A stretch of 64,000 nt of DNA, taken from positions 2,790,001-2,854,000 of the forward strand of contig NZ_CP094527.1 in NCBI RefSeq assembly GCF_022811725.1, given 5' to 3'. Positions within the stretch are counted from its first letter, which is position 1, and the number at the start of each line of letters is the position of its first letter. Positions 36,112 through 45,430 of this stretch are shown piece by piece. Origin of the DNA: Mucilaginibacter sp. SMC90. GTDB lineage: Bacteria; Bacteroidota; Bacteroidia; Sphingobacteriales; Sphingobacteriaceae. Made by a program: the position numbers and the translations under genes. The notes beneath the pieces were generated by a model. It had not been told where the DNA came from, did not search any database, and worked only from the letters and a program-made list of their open reading frames with translations.

Positions 36112-37031
36112 TAAAATAAACCCTCAATACTGGTATAATTGCTGTTTTGAAATTGCAGAAAACCCACGTGGTACAACGATTCGGGATTTGTTTTCAATAC
36201 CTTGTTATTAATTACCTTGCCAATCATCAGCATGTGATACCCCATTTTTTTATGTTCAAAAATCTCTATCTCTTTGTATCCTCCTGAACAAGCCGGAACC
36301 GGAAAATTAAACACTTCGCTCTTAATGGTATCAAATGGCAGCTGATCAACCGGTGTTGGTGCAGTGCTGGAGTGCTTGCCCAAATTATAAACCGAATTAA
36401 TGTCGACTGTGTCTGTGTCGCACACCACAACTTTGCCGGCGTTGAGGATTTTATCTAAAGTGATATTGGTTGTGCGTAATCCCAGCAGGTAAATACCTTC
36501 TTCCTCAATAAAACCGTGAATATCCATCGGGAAAACGTTGCAATATTCACTATCAGCGTAAGACACGATGATTATACTACGCGGGTAGGAGTACAACGCG
36601 CTGACAACTTTTCTGCTGTCATAAGTATTCTTTTTTGATCGCAGAAAATACCTGAAAAGCACTTCCCGTTTCAGGGCATTAAGCTGATGGTTTTTGACGC
36701 CTTTTATCCTGAATAAAAGCAGGCTGCCTATGTCGGTATTGATCGTTTCAATCAATGATACACTGATAGAGGCGCTTAACATACCATTGGTTTTAAATTC
36801 GATGACCGCATTTTCAGCATTCAGGTTAGCAACTTCATTGGCAGGTAGCCACGCGGCCATGCAAAATGGATCAAGGCAGATCATGCTGTTATTGCGGGTG
36901 ATATCATGACTTTTCCCGGCAAGGTTCAAAAAAACCTTCTCTTTGATCTGGCTTTGTTGTAAACGGGTTATGTAAAAGGTTTTGACGGGGTGCCCGTTAA
37001 ACAATAGTTTTTTGATTGATTGAGTTATCAT
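36111..37031 (-). CDS. flavin-reductase-like protein with a unique N-terminal part
   Basis: 306 residues. The C-terminal about 165 residues look like the FMN-binding split barrel of flavin reductases (YPRSIIIVSYADSEYCNVFPMDIHGF, GLRTTNITLDKIL, then YHMLMIGKVINNKVL). The N-terminal about 135 residues (including LKREVLFRYFLRSKK) match nothing I recognise. It may supply reduced flavin or be a flavin-dependent enzyme for the cluster product. 5 bp after the GNAT gene in the coupled operon. Confidence 0.6.
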   Translation of the reverse strand: MITQSIKKLLFNGHPVKTFYITRLQQSQIKEKVFLNLAGKSHDITRNNSMICLDPFCMAAWLPANEVANLNAENAVIEFKTNGMLSASISVSLIETINTDIGSLLLFRIKGVKNHQLNALKREVLFRYFLRSKKNTYDSRKVVSALYSYPRSIIIVSYADSEYCNVFPMDIHGFIEEEGIYLLGLRTTNITLDKILNAGKVVVCDTDTVDINSVYNLGKHSSTAPTPVDQLPFDTIKSEVFNFPVPACSGGYKEIEIFEHKKMGYHMLMIGKVINNKVLKTNPESLYHVGFLQFQNSNYTSIEGLF

Positions 37032-37036
37032 ATCAC

Positions 37037-37972
37037 TTAAAAAATATCAATGTCGGCAAAAGCGAATGCCATTTTATCAAGCGGTATTCGTGCGCCAAGA
37101 TCTTTAACAATTACCGGGAATGATGGGATTGGATCGGCATAGCGTTTCAGAAAAACATTCAATGCTGATCGCTTATCGGCCTGAAATTGTAGTTTTTGTA
37201 GCCCTAAACGTCCGGCTATTTTTTTTAGCCTGGGTATAATGTCACGCAGGTCGTTAGTTGTAATGTCTATATCGCCTATTATCATTCCATTCCCAATCCT
37301 GAACCAAACTAAAGTATCGCCTGTTTTAATGGTAAAACTCTCAGTATATGTTTTATGGCCAAGGTAATAGCTATCTCTATGCAAACCGAGAAACCCTTCG
37401 TTAATTAAGCTGCTTCTCATTCCTTTTTGAGGTGACGCATACTTTTTAATTATGTTGTTTGTAAAAAGCCTGTATAACCCTTTTAACAATGGAAACTTGT
37501 TCGCCAATCTCTCCAGCGGGAGTGCTTTAACCGGGATAATGAAACATTCCATTTGGGCCGATACCTGCCAGTTGAGCTTGTTTACAAAACCGGGAAGCGA
37601 GTTTTGATTGGGAAACCCAAACAGGATCAGGATTTCTTCTTCATAACAAAGCTTATAGGTAAGTTCGGCCAGTTTAATAAACAACCCTTTGCCCCGGTGG
37701 TCAGGATGGGTCATGGTATCTGCCGATTGGGCAGCCAAAACAGGTTGTCCACCCCTCTCGATAAAGCAGGGGATCACACCATAAAAGGCTGCAGGCACAT
37801 CATCTGCGTAAGCCAGGTAACCAGTGTACATTACCCCGGTAAAAGCGGTGTTGTATTTCCGGCTAAAGAAACCGGATGGCAATGCCTTGCCATAAACAGC
37901 CTTATGCAGACTGGTCATGTCGGCAAGCCGCTCCTCGGTTAAACGTTCTATCCTGTACCCGTCGCTATGCAT
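37037..37972 (-). CDS. GNAT-type acyltransferase, double-domain size
   Basis: 311 residues, about twice a single GNAT domain. Acetyl-CoA loop TMTHPDHRGKGLFIKLA (R-x-x-G-x-G/L type) is in the N-terminal half; the C-terminal half (YYLGHKTYTESFTI, WFRIGNGMIIGDI) is consistent with a second, degenerate GNAT fold as in related two-domain proteins. Likely N-acylates an amino sugar or amine made free by the neighbouring deacetylase. Overlaps the deacetylase gene by 8 bp. Confidence 0.75.
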   Translation of the reverse strand: MHSDGYRIERLTEERLADMTSLHKAVYGKALPSGFFSRKYNTAFTGVMYTGYLAYADDVPAAFYGVIPCFIERGGQPVLAAQSADTMTHPDHRGKGLFIKLAELTYKLCYEEEILILFGFPNQNSLPGFVNKLNWQVSAQMECFIIPVKALPLERLANKFPLLKGLYRLFTNNIIKKYASPQKGMRSSLINEGFLGLHRDSYYLGHKTYTESFTIKTGDTLVWFRIGNGMIIGDIDITTNDLRDIIPRLKKIAGRLGLQKLQFQADKRSALNVFLKRYADPIPSFPVIVKDLGARIPLDKMAFAFADIDIF

Positions 37973-38969
37973 ATTTTCCTCTTATTATGGCGTTTAACTG
38001 GTTAGGAGTGGATATGAACGGATTTACAGTAAAGCGTTCGCGCATGGTGTTATCCTGTCCATCTTCGGTATTAATAAAATCAGTGGCAAGCAATTGGTTA
38101 TAACCAACAGCTTTGGCATCTTTTAAAACTTGCCCATTGTATGAGCCATAAGGAAAAGCAAAACTGTTGATTGGCTTACCGGTTAAGCTTTCAAGATACT
38201 CTTTGCTCATGGCCATCTCTGTTGCGGCGTTGGTTGATGGGATGCGCGCGAGGTCGTTATGATAATAACCATGCGCACCGATAGTTACGTAAGCAGAAGC
38301 GGACATGCTTTTAATTTGTGCAGAAGTCATCTGCAGCCAATAATCATCATCCTGCCGGTTGGCCTTAAAACCTGTAAGCTGCTCAAGAAAACTCATCAGT
38401 GCGGCTTTTTCATTGAACCCGGTTGACCTTAGCTTATCGGCATAAGGGGTTCCGTTTTCGTCTACGTATTTGTTATTCCTGTTTTTACGATAAGTTTGGT
38501 TTTTATAGGTGAATTTTTCGGGCCCATAATATCCCGCAATACTCAGCATATCGTTCCACAAAATATCGAAACCTGCATTGCGGATGGCTGTGACAAAAAA
38601 GGTGGCCGGTACGCGATATTTAGTTAGCAGGGGTAATACGTAATTGTAGTTGTTGGCCAGTCCGTCATCAAAAGTAAGGCAGACGTTAAATTTTTCATTG
38701 CTGAAGTTACCTGCATAATAATCGTCGAGCGAAACCAGGTTGAAGTACTTTTTATAGTATTGCAGGTGTTCTTCAAATCTTTCGCAGGTTAAAAACAATG
38801 TGTTGAATTTATGCGGATCGTTTTTACAAACATTATGATAAAGTACAATCCGGCGTCCACGCGCATTTTGATATAATTCTTTATCCAGCCCCAAAATATG
38901 GCGTGCATCGCCGCTTAAATAAGCCGCTTTGCGCTTTGATCCCGACCATATTTTCTGAATGATACTCAT
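37965..38969 (-). CDS. polysaccharide deacetylase (NodB/CE4-like)
   Basis: 334 residues. NodB motif 1 CLTFDDGLANNYNY with catalytic Asp, motif 2-like GAHGYYHNDLAR with metal His residues, motif 3 FAFPYGSYNGQV. No signal peptide, so unlike secreted chitin deacetylases it probably works in the cytoplasm on an activated or lipid-linked N-acetyl sugar. Overlaps the amidohydrolase gene by 4 bp and the GNAT gene by 8 bp. Confidence 0.85.
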   Translation of the reverse strand: MSIIQKIWSGSKRKAAYLSGDARHILGLDKELYQNARGRRIVLYHNVCKNDPHKFNTLFLTCERFEEHLQYYKKYFNLVSLDDYYAGNFSNEKFNVCLTFDDGLANNYNYVLPLLTKYRVPATFFVTAIRNAGFDILWNDMLSIAGYYGPEKFTYKNQTYRKNRNNKYVDENGTPYADKLRSTGFNEKAALMSFLEQLTGFKANRQDDDYWLQMTSAQIKSMSASAYVTIGAHGYYHNDLARIPSTNAATEMAMSKEYLESLTGKPINSFAFPYGSYNGQVLKDAKAVGYNQLLATDFINTEDGQDNTMRERFTVNPFISTPNQLNAIIRGKYA

Positions 38970-40123
38970 GCGGCTGGCTGTATAGGGTAAGGTACAGGAA
39001 ATCCGGCGTCGGGCTTATAGCGTTTTATCTCGGCTATTAATCCATGGATATCACCCTGTACATATTTGAAATGATTACCGGTAAATACTTTACTGTAGTT
39101 TTGAGTAAGGATGCCTGTAAGTTGATGATAAAGCGATTCATCAAACAAAAGGATCTCGCCTTTGTGCATTACAAGCAGGATATCATCAGGAGTAACATCA
39201 TAAAATGCCGATAAACTTGTTTTACCATTTGATTTGGCAACAACGAGATCAGCATCAGATCCGGCAGCAATGTTGCCGGTATTCAGTTTCCATGTTTGGG
39301 CCGGCAGTGATGTCAGTGAGCGATAAAGCTCCTGATCGTTTAGCATTTCGGCTTTGCGTGCAAGACGGATATGATACCAGATATCCCAAGATCCTGTAAG
39401 CGTACTATCTGTACCAAATAAAATATTTGTTTTGGTTTTCAGCTGATCAATAGCCGCTGTTTTATTCAGCAGGAAATAATTAGACTCGGGGCACCAAACC
39501 AGGGCCTTAAAATGCTTAGCCTGCAGGGTGTCCATAGCTACGCCATGAATGCCGATGATTTTACGCCTGAGCAGGTTCCATTTTATCAGTTCATCAATTT
39601 CGTTGCGGGCAGCGTTGTTTGTTCCCTCGCCGGTGTGGATCACCGCAGGTTGATTTATTTTAAGCGGATTGTTAAGCCGTTTTCTCCAGTTTTTTTCGAA
39701 CTGAACCGAATGGATACTTTGGCAGTTATCAAATACGGTGATCAGCGGATCATTTATTGTGACTTTTTCGCCGTGGTTTACAACCGTGGTGACCCCGCAG
39801 AGCAGGTTTTTATAAACGCCCCAGCGCTCACGCAGGGCAATGGGGATCTTTAGCACGGATGAAATTTCATCTGCATACGCCCGGTGAATGTGCTTGCCCC
39901 ACTCGGTGTAGCTTTCATAGGTTTGATTGCCAAATTGCGGGAAAAGGTTAAAATCAAGATGGTCGTGCGAATTGATCAAACCCGGGAAAACAATGGCGTC
40001 AACAAAGGTTAGCTGCTCACGCTCATCGGTAAAAGAGGGGCCAACCTGTTTGATTTTAGCCTCGCTTATGCCTACGCTCACCGCAGCCTCGTTTCCCGGT
40101 ATCGTCACATTATTCAGTACCAT
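38966..40123 (-). CDS. amidohydrolase-superfamily metal hydrolase
   Basis: 385 residues, TIM-barrel amidohydrolase. Metal ligands are in order: HDH in PGLINSHDHLDFN (N-terminal HxH), His in VIHTGEGTNN, His in IIGIHGVAMD, and Asp in ILFGTDSTLTG. The ATZ/TRZ and cytosine-deaminase-like branch (SsnA-type) is closest by feel. It could deaminate or hydrolyse a C-N bond in the pathway substrate. Overlaps the methyltransferase gene by 14 bp. Confidence 0.85.
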   Translation of the reverse strand: MVLNNVTIPGNEAAVSVGISEAKIKQVGPSFTDEREQLTFVDAIVFPGLINSHDHLDFNLFPQFGNQTYESYTEWGKHIHRAYADEISSVLKIPIALRERWGVYKNLLCGVTTVVNHGEKVTINDPLITVFDNCQSIHSVQFEKNWRKRLNNPLKINQPAVIHTGEGTNNAARNEIDELIKWNLLRRKIIGIHGVAMDTLQAKHFKALVWCPESNYFLLNKTAAIDQLKTKTNILFGTDSTLTGSWDIWYHIRLARKAEMLNDQELYRSLTSLPAQTWKLNTGNIAAGSDADLVVAKSNGKTSLSAFYDVTPDDILLVMHKGEILLFDESLYHQLTGILTQNYSKVFTGNHFKYVQGDIHGLIAEIKRYKPDAGFPVPYPIQPAA

Positions 40124-41033
40124 TTGTCCTTCTTAAATGCAGTCCGTAAATAATTGGGAAGCCTTTGTACCTGTCATAAACATGAAGTGCATTTTTATCG
40201 GTATAATAATGCTTCATACTTTCATCTATCTTAATTTCTTCTTCGGTAACCAGCATAAAATTGTTGCGCAATAACAAATCTTTGATGGTGTTTACCGGGT
40301 GCACATAGTTTTCAACGGCTATAAAACTGTTGCCATGTTTAAATGTGCGTTTGCCGCCGTTGGCCAACGTATGCGGATGAAAATCGGTAATAATGATATC
40401 GCCATTGGGTTTCAGGATCCTCATCCAGGCTTGCAGGGCGGCTTCAATGTTTTTGATGTGGGCAACGGTAAGTGTTGAAACTATTGTGTCAAAACTGCCC
40501 GGTGGCATATCGCTGAACAGATCATCGGTAATACGGTAAATATTTGCCGGCGGAAATTTTTGTTGCAAACGGGCCAGCATCCCGCCGGATGTATCAAAAC
40601 CGGTTAGTTTTTGAGGATGCAAGGCAAACAGCTTTTCCCAATGTCTGCCTGTGCCGCAACCAATATCGGCTACCTTTTTATCTGTGATAACTATATCTGT
40701 AACCAGCCGCGGAAATAATACCTCGTCCAGATCGAGCATCAGGTTTCCGGGCTGCTGATCGTAATTTTCGGCCCAGATATCATAGGCATCTACCGAGTTT
40801 TTCTCCAGGATGTTTGGCGGAAAAAAGCGCTGCTTAATATAGTTCTTTACAGTTTGGATCACAGTTACGGGGTATTTAATTAATAACCTTATATCAGCAA
40901 ATACGGCTGTTAAATAATAATGGTTGCCAGCTATTTTATTTATAAAGGCAGGCAACCCAGGCAAAAAGCCGGGCGTATTTATTAATGTGAAAGCGATAGT
41001 GCAGAGGCTCAGAGATAATTGTTGTATGGGCAA
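40110..41033 (-). CDS. SAM-dependent class I methyltransferase, cluster gene 1
   Basis: 307 residues from a TTG at 41033. SAM motif I VADIGCGTGRHW, acidic FDTSGGM, post-motifs FDTIVSTLTVAHI and GDIIITDFHPH. The domain proper begins near ILEKNSVDAYDIWAENYD (about residue 75). The first about 57 residues are hydrophobic and non-family; a GTG at 40862 (giving MIQTVKNYIKQ) is an alternative start. First gene of the minus-strand unit, divergent from the radical SAM operon. Confidence 0.8.
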   Translation of the reverse strand: MPIQQLSLSLCTIAFTLINTPGFLPGLPAFINKIAGNHYYLTAVFADIRLLIKYPVTVIQTVKNYIKQRFFPPNILEKNSVDAYDIWAENYDQQPGNLMLDLDEVLFPRLVTDIVITDKKVADIGCGTGRHWEKLFALHPQKLTGFDTSGGMLARLQQKFPPANIYRITDDLFSDMPPGSFDTIVSTLTVAHIKNIEAALQAWMRILKPNGDIIITDFHPHTLANGGKRTFKHGNSFIAVENYVHPVNTIKDLLLRNNFMLVTEEEIKIDESMKHYYTDKNALHVYDRYKGFPIIYGLHLRRTNGTE

Positions 41034-41180
41034 TCCCCCGCATTTGTGATTGGGTATGGCAGTGGGTTTTATTTTGAATGTTGGCTTGTATTGGCAGGGG
41101 TGCTTTGCAGGCCGCTTAAACTAAAAAATAAGCCCATTGCCGGGGGATTGAAGGTGAAAGCAAAGTATTAATACTAACAA
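41034..41180. promoter_or_regulatory. divergent promoter region of the radical SAM cluster
   Basis: 147 bp between the two arms of the cluster. CAATCCCCCG (41031-41040) and its exact complement CGGGGGATTG (41141-41150) face each other, a possible paired binding site for one regulator of both arms. No exact TAnnTTTG was seen and no regulator gene is in the cluster. Confidence 0.4.
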
Positions 41181-42683
41181 ATGAACAAAATATTATTATT
41201 TAACCCGCGCAGCGCTAATAACAAGTACCGCATACCTAATTCGATACTGAATATAGCTGCATCGGTTGATGGAAAATATGACTGGGTTATTGTTGACGGC
41301 AATTGTGAACATGACCCGATGTTGAAGATAGACAGCTATTTAAGCACCGGCGAGTTTAAATATTTTGGCTTTACGGTTATGCCTGGCCCGCAGTTAAGGC
41401 AGGCTATTATAGCTTCTAAAACTATCAAGCAAAAATACCCTGATACTAAAATGATTTGGGGAGGATACTTTCCTTCAAATCAGCCTAACGCGGTTTTATA
41501 TTCGGGCTATGTTGATTTTATTATTAACGGGCCAGGCGATCATGCTTTCCCGGCGTTAATTGATGCCTTGGAAAAAAACGAGCCCTATGAGTTTATCCGT
41601 AACCTCATTTATAAAGCAACGGATGGTAAGATCATCAAAACCGCTAAGGAAGACCTTTTAGACCAGGACAGCCTGCCTCCATTACCATATGATAAGCTGA
41701 ATACTTTTTACCCTATCACCAAGTTTCTGGGTAAAACTTACCTGGGTGAAAAAACGATGGCTTATCACTCAAGCATCGGGTGTCCGTTCACTTGCTCATT
41801 TTGTGCCGTGGTGCCCATTTATGAAGCAAGATGGAAGGCAAAATCGGCCCAGAATGTTTATAACGATGTAAAATATATAAAAGACAAATGGGGGGCCGAT
41901 GCCATTGAGTTTCACGATAACAACTTTTTTGTATCAGAAAAACGCGCTGTTGAGTTTGCACGATTGATTAAGCCAGAAAATATGACCTGGTGGGGCATGG
42001 CCCGCATTGATACCATGTCGAAATTCAAAGATTCATCGCTGGCCGCCATTCGCGAATCGGGCTGTAAAATTATTTTTTTTGGGGCCGAAAGCGGCAATAA
42101 CGCCATACTGGAGCAAATGGATAAGGGCGGTACCCAAACCGGCGACCAGATCATTGAGTTTGCCGAGCGCCTGAAAAAGTTTGACATCATTCCCGAATAT
42201 TCTTTTGTGCTGGGTACCCCGGCACCAACCCAGCAGCAGGTACAATCACAAATTGATTTTGAGATAGATTTTATCAAAAAGGTAAAAGCTGTTAATCCTA
42301 AAACCGAGATCGTGATTTACACCTATAGCCCGGTGCCTACCGAAGGTTCCGAACTTTATAAACAGGTGATCAAAAGCGGTTTCCGCTTTCCTGAAACGCT
42401 GGAAGACTGGATTAGCCCTGCCTGGGAAAGCTTTGATCTGCGCAAAAACCCGCTTACGCCATGGCTTACGCCGGAGATGATTGATAAGATCAGGAATTTT
42501 GAAACGGTGCTGAACGGAGTATATCCAACCGTAACCGATATCAGGTTGAATATGCTTAAACGCATGGCAATTAAAATGGTAGCCACCATGCGCTATAAAG
42601 CCAGCATGTACCAGTACCCTTACGAGATTAAGTTGTTACAAAAAGTTTGGCGCTACAGGCAGCCCGAAATACAGGGATTTTAA
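41181..42683 (+). CDS. radical SAM enzyme with N-terminal B12-binding-type domain (1)
   Basis: 500 residues. N-terminal Rossmann-like cobalamin-binding-type domain (about 1-145; no D-x-H-x-x-G, as in many BchE-class members), then the radical SAM core with the cluster motif SSIGCPFTCSFCAV (C-x3-C-x2-C, about 198-206), FHDNNFFV and FFGAESGNN. C-terminal about 120 residues are helical. Members methylate unreactive carbons, rearrange rings or cyclise. First gene of the plus-strand arm; 3 bp before the next. Confidence 0.9.
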   Translation: MNKILLFNPRSANNKYRIPNSILNIAASVDGKYDWVIVDGNCEHDPMLKIDSYLSTGEFKYFGFTVMPGPQLRQAIIASKTIKQKYPDTKMIWGGYFPSNQPNAVLYSGYVDFIINGPGDHAFPALIDALEKNEPYEFIRNLIYKATDGKIIKTAKEDLLDQDSLPPLPYDKLNTFYPITKFLGKTYLGEKTMAYHSSIGCPFTCSFCAVVPIYEARWKAKSAQNVYNDVKYIKDKWGADAIEFHDNNFFVSEKRAVEFARLIKPENMTWWGMARIDTMSKFKDSSLAAIRESGCKIIFFGAESGNNAILEQMDKGGTQTGDQIIEFAERLKKFDIIPEYSFVLGTPAPTQQQVQSQIDFEIDFIKKVKAVNPKTEIVIYTYSPVPTEGSELYKQVIKSGFRFPETLEDWISPAWESFDLRKNPLTPWLTPEMIDKIRNFETVLNGVYPTVTDIRLNMLKRMAIKMVATMRYKASMYQYPYEIKLLQKVWRYRQPEIQGF

Positions 42684-42686
42684 TTT

Positions 42687-43739
42687 ATGCAGATGACAGG
42701 CCAATCCTTATATCATACTTTTCAGCGTTTTCGCACACTGCAAACGCACCGTATTGCTGCGCTGCCCATTGTGATATTGATGCCGCACAGCGCCTGCAAC
42801 TGCCGTTGTGTAATGTGCGATATATGGAAGGATAATAAAAACCTGAAACAGCTTACCGAGGCCGATGTAACAGACCTGCTTGGTGCGCTACGGAAGTTTG
42901 GCACCAAACAGGTGCTGATGTCAGGGGGAGAAGCATTGCTGAATACCAATTTTTTCAGGCTCTGTGAGATCCTGCGTGCCGAAAAGATCAAGGTTACGCT
43001 GCTTTCAACCGGTCTTTCTATCAAGAAAAACGCGCTCAATATTTTGAAATGGGTTGATGATCTGATTGTTTCTTTAGATGGCGATGAGCCTTTGCATGAT
43101 GCCATCCGCAATGTTCCCGGAGCGTTCAATAAATTGCGGGAAGGGGTAGAGTATATCAAATCTATCGAACCAAAATATCGCATAACAGCGCGTACGGTGA
43201 TCCACCGGTTAAATTACAGAAACTGGCCGGCCATTATTGAAGCTGCAAGGCAAATGGGTATAGACCAGGTAAGTTTTTTACCAGCCGATGTAAGCAGTCA
43301 TGCTTTTAACCGCCAAACCGCCTGGGCCGAACCTAAGCAGCATGAGATATTGCCGACTGAAAGTGAACTTGCCGAATTTCAGGAAATAACAAGTCAGGTG
43401 CTTGCCAATCATAGCGATTTTACCAACAGGTTCATTGCCGAGTCGCAGGCTAAGATCCAGGATATCTACGGTTATTACGCTGCTTTTTACGGCCATAATA
43501 CGTTCCCGTTTAAAAAGTGCAACGCGCCCTGGGTATCGGCAGTTATTGAGGCCGATGGTGCGGTGCGTCCCTGCTTTTTTCACGAGGCAATAGGTAACAT
43601 CAGGGATAATACATTGGATGATATTTTGAATAGCAAAGAAGCGATCAGTTTTCGCAAAACACTGGATATGAGTAGTGATCCTACATGTGTTAAATGCGTG
43701 TGCTCGCTTAATTTATCGCCATTGGCGAGGTTGGATTAG
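42687..43739 (+). CDS. radical SAM enzyme with SPASM/Twitch-like C-terminal Cys motif
   Basis: 350 residues. Radical SAM motif SACNCRCVMCDIWKD (C-x3-C-x2-C with one extra Cys), TIM-barrel continuation VLMSGGEALLN and DDLIVSLDGDEPLHD. C-terminal cysteines KCNAPWVSAVIEADGAVRPC and TCVKCVC could hold an auxiliary 4Fe-4S cluster, as in peptide- and sugar-modifying SPASM enzymes. No peptide precursor gene was found nearby. Same operon as the preceding gene; a palindromic element follows. Confidence 0.88.
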   Translation: MQMTGQSLYHTFQRFRTLQTHRIAALPIVILMPHSACNCRCVMCDIWKDNKNLKQLTEADVTDLLGALRKFGTKQVLMSGGEALLNTNFFRLCEILRAEKIKVTLLSTGLSIKKNALNILKWVDDLIVSLDGDEPLHDAIRNVPGAFNKLREGVEYIKSIEPKYRITARTVIHRLNYRNWPAIIEAARQMGIDQVSFLPADVSSHAFNRQTAWAEPKQHEILPTESELAEFQEITSQVLANHSDFTNRFIAESQAKIQDIYGYYAAFYGHNTFPFKKCNAPWVSAVIEADGAVRPCFFHEAIGNIRDNTLDDILNSKEAISFRKTLDMSSDPTCVKCVCSLNLSPLARLD

Positions 43740-43778
43740 GATAAAAGAGAAAAAATAAACTATAAAAAGGGCGGCTTC

Positions 43779-43899
43779 GCGTAATTCCCCTCTTGAGAGG
43801 GGGCGCAGAGGAAATGAGCGATGGCTGGGGTGTGTTATGCGAGATACTTATCAATGCAGAAACACACCCCTCCACCCCTCTCAAGAGGGGAATCGCACT
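43779..43899. repeat. MITE-like palindromic element, family B copy 1, inside the radical SAM operon
   Basis: About 120 bp. Outer ends CCCCTCTTGAGAGGGG and CCCCTCTCAAGAGGGG, themselves palindromic; inner arms GGGGTGTGTT (43828-43837) and AACACACCCC (43861-43870). A second copy lies at 53.7 kb. It sits between two co-directional cluster genes and could fold into RNA or reduce read-through. Confidence 0.8.
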
Positions 43900-43966
43900 T
43901 CCCTCCCTTTTTCCCAACTTGACGGCTATGTTTTCAGGAAGGGGATTTAGAAATAGGCTTTAACGT

Positions 43967-45430
43967 ATGAACAATATACTGTTTACACATTCTTACTTTT
44001 TACGGTTCGATCCCAAGCAATGGGGGATAGGGCTGCCTTATGCGCCGCTGGGCACTATATATGCCGCAGCTTTAATGCGCCAGCAAGGTTATAATGTTAG
44101 TTTGTTTGATACCATGTTTGTGAGCGATCCTGATGAGGTAATACCGGCCATCGAGTTGAATAAGCCCAATTTTTTTGTGATTTATGACGACGGGTTTAAC
44201 TACCTGACTAAAATGTGCCTTACTAACATGCGCGAAGCCGCTTTTAAAATGGCTAAGCTGGCAAAGGAAAGGGGATGTACGGTAATTGTTTCAAGTTCTG
44301 ACTCAACCGACAGGTATGCCGCTTACCTTTCCGAAGGTGCTGATTTTGTTATACTTGGTGAGGCTGAGCAAACGCTGCTTGAGCTTACCCAATACATCAG
44401 GGATGGTAATACCGATCATTTTGCTATTAAAGGATTAGCCTATATGAACGGAAGCGAGATCATTAAAACACCTAACCGCACGGTGATGAAGGATCTGGAC
44501 AGCTTGCCAATGCCTGCATGGGATTTGGTGAATATGGACACTTACCGCGGCATGTGGTTAAAAAACGCCGGTTATTTTTCTGTAAACGTAGTTACTACCC
44601 GGGGGTGCCCCTTTAAATGCAACTGGTGCGCCAAGCCTATTTATGGTAACAGGTACAATTCGCACAGCCCGCAATATATTGTTGATGAGATAAAAATGCT
44701 GAAAGAAAGATACGGCATGGACCATATTTGGTTTTGTGACGATATTTTTGGATTGAAACCCGGCTGGGTACAGGAGTTTGCCAAATTGCTTGGACAGGAA
44801 GGGATCAGGATCCGCTTCAAGATCCAGTCGCGGGCCGATTTATTGGTTGAAGAAGAAGCTGTAAGCGCATTGGCTGCTGCCGGCTGCGAAAACGTTTGGA
44901 TAGGGGCCGAAAGTGGGTCGCAAAAGGTACTTGATGCCATGGATAAAGGAATCACTATCGATCAGATCCACACCGCTACCCACCTGATGAAAGCACATGG
45001 CATCAAACCGTCGTTCTTTATTCAGTTTGGTTATCCGGAAGAAACCCGCGACGATATCACGCTTACTATTGATATGATCAACCAATTACTTCCCTTTGAA
45101 ATTGGTATTTCGGTATCTTATCCTTTACCGGGTACTGGTTTTTATGAACGCGTTAAAACCGAACTCAGAAAAAAAACCAACTGGACAGATTCGGACGAGA
45201 TGGCCCTGATGTTCAAGAACACCTATCCGGCTTATTACTACAAGCAATTACATAAATACGTACACCGTAACTACCACAAGCACCTGGCTAAAAACAGCCT
45301 GCAAAAATTGCTTAAAGATCCGTTCGGAAGTTCGGCAAACAGCATAAAAAAGGCATTATCCGTATTTTATTATGGCCCGCTTACTTATCTTGAAAAGTTA
45401 AAGCTGGAAAAATTTGAAAAAGCGATATGA
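43967..45430 (+). CDS. radical SAM enzyme with N-terminal B12-binding-type domain (2)
   Basis: 487 residues. B12-binding-type domain (about 1-140; GTIYAAALMRQQGYNVSLFDT, ADFVILGEAEQTLLEL), radical SAM motif TTRGCPFKCNWCAKP (C-x3-C-x2-C, about 209-216), WFCDDIFGL, WIGAESGSQKVLDAMDKGI. BchE-class layout. Distinct from the 41181 product, so two different radical steps are likely. Its stop overlaps the next methyltransferase start by 4 bp. Confidence 0.9.
   Translation: MNNILFTHSYFLRFDPKQWGIGLPYAPLGTIYAAALMRQQGYNVSLFDTMFVSDPDEVIPAIELNKPNFFVIYDDGFNYLTKMCLTNMREAAFKMAKLAKERGCTVIVSSSDSTDRYAAYLSEGADFVILGEAEQTLLELTQYIRDGNTDHFAIKGLAYMNGSEIIKTPNRTVMKDLDSLPMPAWDLVNMDTYRGMWLKNAGYFSVNVVTTRGCPFKCNWCAKPIYGNRYNSHSPQYIVDEIKMLKERYGMDHIWFCDDIFGLKPGWVQEFAKLLGQEGIRIRFKIQSRADLLVEEEAVSALAAAGCENVWIGAESGSQKVLDAMDKGITIDQIHTATHLMKAHGIKPSFFIQFGYPEETRDDITLTIDMINQLLPFEIGISVSYPLPGTGFYERVKTELRKKTNWTDSDEMALMFKNTYPAYYYKQLHKYVHRNYHKHLAKNSLQKLLKDPFGSSANSIKKALSVFYYGPLTYLEKLKLEKFEKAI

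Noticed and set aside
44000..44015. GGTTCGATCCC resembling a tRNA T-loop
   Set aside because: Lies inside the radical SAM coding region; no acceptor or anticodon stem around it.
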